The notes under the pieces: generated by a model | The model's database searches: none | What the model saw: only the letters and a program-made list of their open reading frames with translations | What the model was told of the DNA's origin: nothing | Assembly: GCF_000374145.1 (NCBI RefSeq) | Contig: NZ_KB893654.1 | Span: 708,995-772,994, forward strand | Reading direction: 5' to 3' | DNA from: Neomegalonema perideroedes DSM 15528 | GTDB taxonomy: Bacteria; Pseudomonadota; Alphaproteobacteria; Rhodobacterales; Rhodobacteraceae | DNA: 64,000 bases | Translations under genes and position numbers: made by a program | Part shown: positions 9,506-16,256 of the stretch, one piece after another | How positions within the stretch are numbered: position 1 is the first letter of the stretch | How the letters are laid out: the number at the start of each line of letters is the position of its first letter

Positions 9506-9767
9506 GGTCCGGGGTTTTGGGGGCGCGTCTGGCGCTTCGGGGCGCGGTCGCGGCGGCGGCGCTCTTCGCGGCTGTCCATGAACGGCGACCAGCGAAGCCG
9601 GAAGGGCTCCATGTCGTGAAGGGGCGGCCGGACGAAACCTGAGAGCCTTTGAAGGATCTCGCCGGGGCCTCCGGTCCCCGTCCGAGGCTCCGCCTCTGAG
9701 GCGGCTTGCCCTTCGGCGCGGGCGGGCTTATGGCTGAGGGGCCCTTTTTTCTCCAGCGAGCTGTCTC

Positions 9768-10715
9768 ATGAGCCTCGACGCCGCCGCGCCTCCGGCGCAG
9801 CAAGGCGATTCCCTGCGCGGATTCGCCTTCGCCTTCGGAGCCTATTTCCTTTGGGGATTCCTGCCGCTTTACATGAAGGCGGTGGCCCATATCTCCCCCA
9901 CCGAGGTTCTGGCCCATCGCGTGATCTGGTCGGCGCCTTTGGCGGCGGCCCTGCTTTACGCGCTGGGGCGGATGTCCGACCTCAAGGCCGCTTTGCGCGA
10001 CCGCCGCATGCTCGCCATGGCGAGCCTCACCGCCGCGCTGATCGCGGTGAATTGGGGAATCTACATCTGGGCCATCGCGAACGACCGGGCGCTGGACGCC
10101 GCCCTCGGCTATTTCATCAATCCGCTCTTCAGCATCTTCCTCGGCGCGGTTCTGCTGCGCGAGAAGCTTCAGCCTTTGCAGATCGCGGCGCTCGGCTGCG
10201 CGGCGGCGGGGGTGGCTTTGCTGACTTGGGAGGGCGGGGGGCTGCCCTGGACGGCTCTGGCCCTGACCTTCAGCTGGGGCTTTTACGCCTTCTTCCGCAA
10301 GACTCTGCCCATCGGGCCTAATCAGGGCTTTCTGCTGGAGGTGCTGATCCTGCTGCCTCTGGCGACGGCCTATGTGGTCTGGCTGGAGGCGACGGGGCGC
10401 GGGCATCTGCTGGCGGGCGGGACGTGGGGCGACTTCTGGCTGCTGCTGGCTTCGGGCGTGGCCACCGCCGTTCCGCTGATCCTCTACGGCAACGGCGCCA
10501 AGCTCCTGCGGCTCTCGACCATCGGGATCATGCAATACATCGCCCCGACGATGATCTTCTTGCTGGCGATCTTCGTCTTCAAAGAGCCCTTCAGCCGCGA
10601 GCGCTTTTTCGCCTTCGCTCTGATCTGGGCGGCGCTGGTCCTCTATTCTCTGCCGATGCTGCGCGACTTCGCCCGGCGTCGCGCGGAGCGTCCGCCGCCG
10701 CCTTCTTCGGCTTAA
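9768..10715 (+). CDS. rarD: RarD-type EamA-family permease
   Basis: 315 aa with ten predicted transmembrane segments in two EamA repeats. The RarD signature is clear: GFAFAFGAYFLWGFLPLYMK, the helix after SPTEVLAHRVIWS, WGIYIWAIANDRALDAALGYFINPLFS, TLPIGPNQGFLLE and GIMQYIAPTMIFLLAIFVFKEPFSRERFFAFALIW. RarD proteins were linked to chloramphenicol sensitivity in Pseudomonas, but the physiological substrate is uncertain. The start is the ATG at 9768; the 262 bp upstream, after pyrC-like, show no gene. Confidence 0.9.
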   Translation: MSLDAAAPPAQQGDSLRGFAFAFGAYFLWGFLPLYMKAVAHISPTEVLAHRVIWSAPLAAALLYALGRMSDLKAALRDRRMLAMASLTAALIAVNWGIYIWAIANDRALDAALGYFINPLFSIFLGAVLLREKLQPLQIAALGCAAAGVALLTWEGGGLPWTALALTFSWGFYAFFRKTLPIGPNQGFLLEVLILLPLATAYVVWLEATGRGHLLAGGTWGDFWLLLASGVATAVPLILYGNGAKLLRLSTIGIMQYIAPTMIFLLAIFVFKEPFSRERFFAFALIWAALVLYSLPMLRDFARRRAERPPPPSSA

Positions 10716-10750
10716 GCTCCGGCGGACTTGTGTTTCGCGGCTGAAAATCC

Positions 10751-10780
10751 TACCATACGGTCTAGTTTGGTTTAGATTTC
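10751..10780. promoter_or_regulatory. Candidate TetR operator
   Basis: The 75 bp between rarD and the TetR gene contain the near-palindrome ACCATACGGT (its complement reads ACCGTATGGT, 8 of 10 matching), followed by TCTAGTTTGGTTTAG. The stretch is flanked by CTGAAAATC and GATTTCAG in inverted orientation. Position directly before a TetR gene suggests autoregulation. Confidence 0.4.
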
Positions 10781-10790
10781 AGGATCGCCG

Positions 10791-11465
10791 ATGGACGACG
10801 TCTCCGCGCCCCCCGCCGCCGCCCCTCCTCGCCGCAAGGGAGGGCGCCCCACGCGCCGCTCCGCCGAGGAGATCGGGCGGCGGATCATGGCGGCTTCGCG
10901 CAAGCTCTTCCTCGTCCACGGCTTCGCCGGAACCAGCATGGACGCCGTGGCCGCCGAGGCTCAGGTCTCCAAAGCCACGCTTTACGCGCGGCATCAGGAT
11001 AAGGAGGCGCTGTTTCAGGCGCTGGCCCTCGACGTGCTGGAGACTCTGATGAAGCGCGCGGAGGCGCCGGAGATTTCGGCGGTTCGGCTGCCGCTCCGGG
11101 TCCGGCTGGAGGCCCTCGCCGAGCAGATCATTCAGGTTCAGACCGTTCCGGAGGTGCAGGCCCTGATCCGCGCTCTGCTGCTGGAGAGCGAGCGATTCCC
11201 CTCGCTCGGCCTTTTGCTGCGCGACGAGGGCAGAAGGCGCGGCGTGGAGCGCGTGCGGAATCTGCTGGCTTCGGCGCCGGAGGCGGCGGGCCGCGGCGGC
11301 GAGGAGCTGATGCGCGACGCCGAAATCTTCCTTCAGCTTTTCGCGCCGCCGCCGCCCACCCCCGCGATGGAGCCGCAGGAGCATGTCGCGATTCAAGCCC
11401 GGCTGCGGGCCGAAAAAGCTTATCGCGTGGCCTTCTTCCTGCGCGGCTTCGGAGGGAAAGGATGA
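10791..11465 (+). CDS. TetR/AcrR-family transcriptional regulator
   Basis: 224 aa. The N-terminal HTH domain covers about residues 25-75: RRIMAASRKLFLVHGFAGTSMDAVAAEAQVSKATLYARHQDKEALFQAL follows the family consensus exactly. A Pro/Ala and Arg-rich tail of about 20 residues precedes it. The C-terminal half is an all-helical ligand domain resembling the AefR-like TetR C-terminal type, but it does not reveal the effector. No efflux pump is adjacent except rarD upstream, in the same direction, so the target is unclear. Confidence 0.92.
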   Translation: MDDVSAPPAAAPPRRKGGRPTRRSAEEIGRRIMAASRKLFLVHGFAGTSMDAVAAEAQVSKATLYARHQDKEALFQALALDVLETLMKRAEAPEISAVRLPLRVRLEALAEQIIQVQTVPEVQALIRALLLESERFPSLGLLLRDEGRRRGVERVRNLLASAPEAAGRGGEELMRDAEIFLQLFAPPPPTPAMEPQEHVAIQARLRAEKAYRVAFFLRGFGGKG

Positions 11466-11669
11466 AGAATTCGCCCTGAAATCAGGGCCATCCTCAAGAA
11501 TTTACGGCGAAAATCTCACGAGATTTTTCTGAATTCTATGTCAAACCTTGTATATAGAATTGAATTTTCAGGCGAATCCTGAAATTTCGCCGTCTCGTTC
11601 ACTTAAATTCAAGGCGCGCGGCGACAAAACTTCTTCAGATCTAGCGGACGGCTCGCGGAGGTTCTGGAG
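11466..11669 (+). promoter_or_regulatory. AT-rich wecB upstream region with inverted repeats
   Basis: Strikingly AT-rich against the GC-rich surroundings. It holds GCCCTGA/TCAGGGC (11473-11488), the 8-bp stem AAAATCTC/GAGATTTT (11510-11527, followed by TCT), which may end the TetR transcript, and GAATTCTAT then ATAGAATT about 14 bp later. A TATAGAAT stretch could be a -10 element for wecB. No gene is present. Confidence 0.5.
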
Positions 11670-12932
11670 ATGACGGCGACATACGGGGCTTTCCCCTCTT
11701 CCTGGCCCGCGCGGCCTCAGACGGATTCGGGAGCGCCGATCAAAGTCCTGAGCGTCTTCGGCACCCGCCCCGAGGCCATTAAAATGGCCATGGTGGTTCG
11801 GGCTTTGGGCGCGGATCCGCAAATCGAAAGCCGCGTCTGCGTGACGGGCCAGCATCGCCAGATGCTCGATCAGGTGCTGGAGGCCTTTTCGCTGCGTCCT
11901 GATCATGACCTCGCGGTGATGACCGCCGGTCAGAGCCTGCCCTCCATGACCCGCCGCCTGATCGAAGGGCTGGAGCGCGCGATGGTCGCGGAGAAGCCCG
12001 ATTGGGTTTTGGTGCAGGGCGACACCACCACGGCTTTCGCCGGAGCGCTCTCGGCCTTCTATAATCGCGCCATGGTCGGACATATCGAGGCGGGCCTGCG
12101 CACCGGCGACCTCGCCGCCCCTTGGCCCGAGGAGGGCAACCGCCGCCTCATCACGCCTTTGGCGCGGCTGCATTTCGCCCCCACCGAGCAGGCGCGGGCC
12201 AATCTCCTCGCCGAGAACGTCCCCGCCGGACATATCCACGTCACCGGCAACACCGTCATCGACGCGCTTCAGCACGTCTCGGGGCGCCTGGCGGAGGACG
12301 CTTCCAAGCTGGCGGATGAAATGGCGGCGCGCTTCCCCTTCCTTGATCCGGCGCGGCGGCTGATTCTCGTCACGGGGCATCGGCGCGAGAATTTCGACGG
12401 CGGGCTGGAGCGGGTCTGTCAGGGGCTGCGCCGTCTGGCCGAGCGCCCCGACGTGCAGATCGTCTATGCGGTGCATCTCAATCCGAAGGTGCGCGGCGCG
12501 GTGGGGCGGACGCTCGGGGATCTGCCTTCGGTCCATCTCATCGAGCCGCAGGATTATCTGCCCTTCGTCTATCTCATGACCCGCGCTTCGCTGATCGTGA
12601 CCGATTCCGGCGGGATTCAGGAAGAGGCGCCTTCGATTAAAAAGCCGGTTCTGGTCACGCGCGAAGTCACCGAACGCCCCGAGGCCGTGGCGGAAGGCGC
12701 CGTGCGGCTGGTCGGGACTTCGGCGGAGCGGGTCTTCGCCGAGGCCACGCGCCTGCTCGACGATCCGGCGGCCTACGCCGCCATGACCTGCGCCCGCAAT
12801 CCCTATGGCGACGGCCGCGCCGCCGAGCGCATCCTCACGGCGCTGAAGGAGGCTTCGGCCGGAGCGCGGGTCTTTCCGCTCGCCGCGCCGGTCCCGGCCG
12901 CCGCGGAGGAGGCCGCGCGCCGGATCTCCTGA
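11670..12932 (+). CDS. wecB: UDP-N-acetylglucosamine 2-epimerase (non-hydrolysing)
   Basis: 420 aa. It interconverts UDP-GlcNAc and UDP-ManNAc, supplying ManNAc units for surface polysaccharide. Signature motifs are in order: VFGTRPEAIKM, VCVTGQHRQML, VQGDTTTAFAGA, HIEAGLRTGD, PEEGNRRLI, VTGHRRENFDGG, and TDSGGIQEEAPS followed by REVTERPEAV. The N-terminus carries about 23 extra residues before the Rossmann strand IKVLSVFG, and the C-terminus an Ala-rich tail. It stands alone between a TetR gene and the convergent mrp operon, with no glycosyltransferase beside it. Confidence 0.96.
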   Translation: MTATYGAFPSSWPARPQTDSGAPIKVLSVFGTRPEAIKMAMVVRALGADPQIESRVCVTGQHRQMLDQVLEAFSLRPDHDLAVMTAGQSLPSMTRRLIEGLERAMVAEKPDWVLVQGDTTTAFAGALSAFYNRAMVGHIEAGLRTGDLAAPWPEEGNRRLITPLARLHFAPTEQARANLLAENVPAGHIHVTGNTVIDALQHVSGRLAEDASKLADEMAARFPFLDPARRLILVTGHRRENFDGGLERVCQGLRRLAERPDVQIVYAVHLNPKVRGAVGRTLGDLPSVHLIEPQDYLPFVYLMTRASLIVTDSGGIQEEAPSIKKPVLVTREVTERPEAVAEGAVRLVGTSAERVFAEATRLLDDPAAYAAMTCARNPYGDGRAAERILTALKEASAGARVFPLAAPVPAAAEEAARRIS

Positions 12933-12943
12933 GGCCATGGGAA

Positions 12944-12973
12944 AAGCCGCCTTTCGGTTCGGAAAGGCGGCTT
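12944..12973. terminator. Bidirectional terminator between wecB and mrpG
   Basis: AAGCCGCCTTTC (12944-12955) and GAAAGGCGGCTT (12962-12973) form a perfect 12-bp stem with a 6-nt loop. On the minus strand the stem ends in TTTTCCC. It lies 11 bp after wecB and 25 bp after mrpG, between convergent genes. Confidence 0.8.
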
Positions 12974-12998
12974 CCCTCTATCGGCTTGCGCGGCGGCT

Positions 12999-13367
12999 TC
13001 AGCCCGTCTTGTCGATGGGATCGGGGTTTTCCGAGAGCGGATCGCGGCCCTCCAGACGGTCGCGATAGAGCGTGGTCTGGCTGAGCAGCAGCATGGTCAC
13101 GGGCGTCGTCACCGTGACGAAGACCCCGATCAGCAGCTCATAGACCACCGGGCGCTCCTGAGAGGTCGAGAAGAAGATCATCGAGCCGATCAGAATCGAC
13201 CAGAGCCCCAGCGTCGAGCCGAGGGTGGGGGCGTGCAGCCGCTCGTAGAAGGTCGAGAACTTCAGCAATCCGACGCAGCCGATCAGCGCCAGAGTCGAGC
13301 CGAAGAGCACCAGCGCGGCGGTGACCAGCGCGGCCCATGCGGGGATGTCGATGGGAAGATCGGTCAT
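12999..13367 (-). CDS. mrpG: Na+/H+ antiporter subunit G (MrpG/PhaG)
   Basis: 122 aa with three transmembrane segments. It is the last subunit of the Mrp complex. The conserved stretch IGCVGLLKFSTFYERLHAPTLGSTLG is diagnostic of MnhG/PhaG. The start ATG overlaps the mrpF stop by 4 nt, so translation is coupled. A hydrophilic tail of about 25 residues ends the protein. The complex exports Na+ or K+ in exchange for protons at the inner membrane. Confidence 0.95.
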   Translation of the reverse strand: MTDLPIDIPAWAALVTAALVLFGSTLALIGCVGLLKFSTFYERLHAPTLGSTLGLWSILIGSMIFFSTSQERPVVYELLIGVFVTVTTPVTMLLLSQTTLYRDRLEGRDPLSENPDPIDKTG

Positions 13368-13645
13368 TCGATCACCTCGCCGCGCAGCAGGAACTTCGCC
13401 AGCGCCACCGTCGAGACGAAGCCCAAAAGGCCGATGGCCAGCGCGATCTCGAAATAGAAGGCGTTGGCCGTCGAGATGCCGAAGACGATCAGCAGCAAAA
13501 GCCCGTTGAGATAAAAGGCGTCCATGGCCGCCACGCGGTCCTGCGCGCGCGGCCCCACGATCAGGCGATAGCCCGCCGCCATCATCGCCATGGCCAAAAA
13601 CAGCTTGCTCACCGTCAGACTGAGATTCAGGAGAGTCAGGATCAT
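13364..13645 (-). CDS. mrpF: Na+/H+ antiporter subunit F (MrpF/PhaF)
   Basis: 93 aa with three transmembrane helices. The motif RLIVGPRAQDRVAAMDAF after the first helix is the MrpF signature. Four-nt start/stop overlaps with mrpE before it and mrpG after it mark a tightly coupled operon. It has no catalytic role alone and is needed for assembly of the Mrp complex in studied systems. Confidence 0.95.
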   Translation of the reverse strand: MILTLLNLSLTVSKLFLAMAMMAAGYRLIVGPRAQDRVAAMDAFYLNGLLLLIVFGISTANAFYFEIALAIGLLGFVSTVALAKFLLRGEVIE

Positions 13646-14130
13646 TCGAAAATCTCCATCAGCGGTTTTTCATAGCGGGTCTTGATGCTGGCGGCCCAAT
13701 CGTCCTCGGCCATGAGGTCGAGGATATGCAGCACCACCACGTTATCCACCGGATCATAGCTGATCCAGGCGGTGCCGGGCGCGCCGGTGATGATGCAGGC
13801 CAAAGCCGCCAGACCATAGGGCGAACGCATCTCCAGCACGATTCGCACGAAGCCCGAAGGCGGCGGATGGGGCGAGGCGACGATGGTTTTGGCCACCCGC
13901 AGATTGGACTGCACGATGTCCTTGGCGAAGGTCCAGATCACCTTGAGGATCGTGAGGGGCCGCCGCATCCGAATGGGCGGGACGTCCAGCCGGAGCAGCA
14001 GCCAGGGGCTCGTCACGCCGAAGAAGGTCGCAAGGATGAGCTGCCCCGGCGTGACGCTCTGATTGAACAAAAGCCAGGTCGCGAAGAATCCGACGGAGAG
14101 GACCGGATAAGGAAAGATGCGTCGGATCAT
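13642..14130 (-). CDS. mrpE: Na+/H+ antiporter subunit E (MrpE/PhaE)
   Basis: 162 aa from the ATG at 14128-14130, which overlaps the mrpD stop. Two N-terminal hydrophobic helices are followed by a cytoplasmic domain. Family motifs are PGQLILATFFGV, DIVQSNLRVAKTIV, SPYGLAALACIITGAPGTAWISYD and VLHILDLM. An in-frame extension upstream of this ATG is only the antisense reading of mrpD's tail region and is rejected. Confidence 0.94.
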   Translation of the reverse strand: MIRRIFPYPVLSVGFFATWLLFNQSVTPGQLILATFFGVTSPWLLLRLDVPPIRMRRPLTILKVIWTFAKDIVQSNLRVAKTIVASPHPPPSGFVRIVLEMRSPYGLAALACIITGAPGTAWISYDPVDNVVVLHILDLMAEDDWAASIKTRYEKPLMEIFE

Positions 14131-15914
14131 GGCGCGCCTCCTGCGGCCGGAGCGGAGGGAAGGGCGGCGGGCGGGGCGGGGAGCGCCGAAGCCGGGGAAG
14201 GCGCCGACGCGGCGGGCGCGAGAGCGGGCACGATCAGCGGCGCGACGGCGGCCCCCTCCTGATGCGTCCGGCTTCCGAGCGGCGGCGGCTCGGCGAGCGG
14301 CTCGCGCATGCGGGGCGCGTTGCGCACGGCCTCGATATAGGAGGAGGGCGCGCTCAGGCCCTCGGCCACGCCCCGCAGATAGGCCATGGCGGGCCCGGCC
14401 TGCGCCGTCAGAGCCACGCAGCAGAGCAGCAGCATCGCCACCGGCGCGACCTCGATGAACCGCACCTTCGGCGGCGGGCGCTCGGCGTCGGACCAGAAGA
14501 GCCGCATGCCGATCCGCGTCATGGCCGCCAGAGTCGCGAAGCCCGAGAGCATCAGCGCCGCCGTGACGATCCACGCCCGGCCCATATGCCCGCTCTCGAA
14601 CATGGCGCGCAGAATGGCGAATTTGGCGATGAAGCCCGAAAGCGGCGGCAGACCCGCCATCAGCAGCGTGCAGGCGAGGAAGCCGATTCCCAGCACCGCC
14701 AGAACCGCGGGCACCGGCACGCCGACCTCTTCGTCCTGCGGCTCGTCCTCCTGAAGCCCATAGGCTTCGAGCAGCGGCACGGCCAATTCGCCTTGATCCT
14801 CAGCCGCGGGCTTTTTCTCGTCGAGATCCCGCTCGGCCAGTTCGGCGAGGCAGAAGAGCGCGCCCGCCGCCAAAGTCGAGGTGATGAGGTAATAGAGCGC
14901 CGCCGAGACCAGCGAGAGATCGCCGATGGAGATCACCGTCAGCAGCGTGCCCGAGGAGACCATGGTCAGAAAGGCCGCCGCGCGCGGAGTCTCTTTGGAG
15001 GCGAGCGCGCCGAGCGCGCCGAAGGCGATGGTCGCCAAGCCGCCGATCATCAGCCATTGGGCGTTGAAGAAATCCGGCGAACGCGAATCCGAGAGCAGCC
15101 AGCCGAAGCGCAGCAGCGCGTAGACGCCCACCTTGGTCATGATGGCGAACATGGCCGCGATGGGCGCGGCGGCGGTCGAATAGGCCGCAGGCAGCCAGAG
15201 GCCCAGCGGCCACATGGCCGCCTTCACCAGAAAGGCCACGCTGAGCGCCGCGCCGCCCATCTCCAGCAGCGTGCGGCTGCGCTCGTCGAGCAGCGGCGCG
15301 CGCATGGCGAGATCGGCCATGCCGAGCGTTCCGGCGGCCGCGTAGACGAGGCTCGCGCCGATCAGCAGCACCAGAGAGGCCACGAGGTTCACGGCGATGT
15401 AATGCATCCCCGCCTTGACCCTCGCCTTGCCCGAGCCGTGCAGCGCCAGACCATAGGAGGCCGCCAGCATCACCTCGAAGAACACGAAGAGGTTGAAGAT
15501 GTCGCCGGTGAGGAAGGCGCCGTTGACGCCCATCAGCAGAAATTGAAACAGCGGATGGAAATGCTGTCCCATCCGGTGCCAGCGCGCCAGCGAGAAGACC
15601 AGAGCGCCCACCGAAAGCGTGGCCGACAGCGCCAGCATGGTCGCCGAGAGCCGGTCCAGCACCAGAACGATGCCGAAGCTCGAAGGCCAGTCGCCGAGCA
15701 GATAGACCCGCACGACCTGCGCGCCGTCGGCGAGCGAGCCGGGGCCGAGCGTCCGCCAGGCGAGAATCCAGGCGATCGCCAGAAGGCCGAGCGTCGAGAG
15801 CAGATTGACCGTCGCCGGCCCATGGCGCACGCGGCCGTCCAGCAGGATCGACAGAGCCCCCGCCGCCAGAGGCAGCAGAATCGGCAGAATGACGAGATGA
15901 TCGCTCCAGGTCAT
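14127..15914 (-). CDS. mrpD: Na+/H+ antiporter subunit D (MrpD/PhaD)
   Basis: 595 aa polytopic protein homologous to NADH dehydrogenase ND2/ND4-type proton-channel subunits. The core is seen in FVFFEVMLAASYGLALHGSGKARVKAG, LVKAAMWPLGLWLPAAYSTAAAPIAAMFAIMTKVGVYALLRFG and AGLPPLSGFIAKFAIL. Length exceeds the usual ~500 residues because of a charged insert (about residues 362-400, rich in Glu/Asp) and an Ala/Pro-rich tail of about 60 residues running straight into mrpE. It begins 3 nt after the mrpC stop. Confidence 0.95.
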   Translation of the reverse strand: MTWSDHLVILPILLPLAAGALSILLDGRVRHGPATVNLLSTLGLLAIAWILAWRTLGPGSLADGAQVVRVYLLGDWPSSFGIVLVLDRLSATMLALSATLSVGALVFSLARWHRMGQHFHPLFQFLLMGVNGAFLTGDIFNLFVFFEVMLAASYGLALHGSGKARVKAGMHYIAVNLVASLVLLIGASLVYAAAGTLGMADLAMRAPLLDERSRTLLEMGGAALSVAFLVKAAMWPLGLWLPAAYSTAAAPIAAMFAIMTKVGVYALLRFGWLLSDSRSPDFFNAQWLMIGGLATIAFGALGALASKETPRAAAFLTMVSSGTLLTVISIGDLSLVSAALYYLITSTLAAGALFCLAELAERDLDEKKPAAEDQGELAVPLLEAYGLQEDEPQDEEVGVPVPAVLAVLGIGFLACTLLMAGLPPLSGFIAKFAILRAMFESGHMGRAWIVTAALMLSGFATLAAMTRIGMRLFWSDAERPPPKVRFIEVAPVAMLLLCCVALTAQAGPAMAYLRGVAEGLSAPSSYIEAVRNAPRMREPLAEPPPLGSRTHQEGAAVAPLIVPALAPAASAPSPASALPAPPAALPSAPAAGGAP

Positions 15915-15917
15915 GGC

Positions 15918-16256
15918 TCAGCGGTCCTCCCGTCCGTCGACATGGTCGCCGCCGGTCAGGCCGCGCGAGGCCAGCAGCACCACCAGAAACAGCGCCGTGG
16001 TGGCGAAGCCGATCACGATGGCCGTCAGCACCAGCGCCTGCGGCACCGGATCGGCGTAGATCGTCAGATCCGTCTGAGAGGGATCCAGAAGCGGCGGAGA
16101 GCCGACCTTGATCCCGCCCATGCTGAAGATGAACAGATTGATCGCGTAAGACAGCAGCGAAAGCCCGATGATCACCTGAAAGCTGCGCGGACGCAGGATC
16201 AGCCAGATTCCCGAAGCGGTCAGGATGCCTATGGCGATGGCGATGACGATCTCCAT
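15918..16256 (-). CDS. mrpC: Na+/H+ antiporter subunit C (MrpC/PhaC)
   Basis: 112 aa, three transmembrane helices, homologous to NuoK. The motifs IIGLSLLSYAINLFIFSMG and DPVPQALVLTAIVIGFATTALFLVVLLAS match MrpC. The start overlaps the mrpA stop by one base. A short charged tail follows helix three. Confidence 0.95.
   Translation of the reverse strand: MEIVIAIAIGILTASGIWLILRPRSFQVIIGLSLLSYAINLFIFSMGGIKVGSPPLLDPSQTDLTIYADPVPQALVLTAIVIGFATTALFLVVLLASRGLTGGDHVDGREDR

Noticed and set aside
9506-9767. Short plus-strand frame between the dihydroorotase-like gene and rarD
   Set aside because: Translation is low-complexity and lacks a ribosome site; treated as a 262-bp intergenic spacer.
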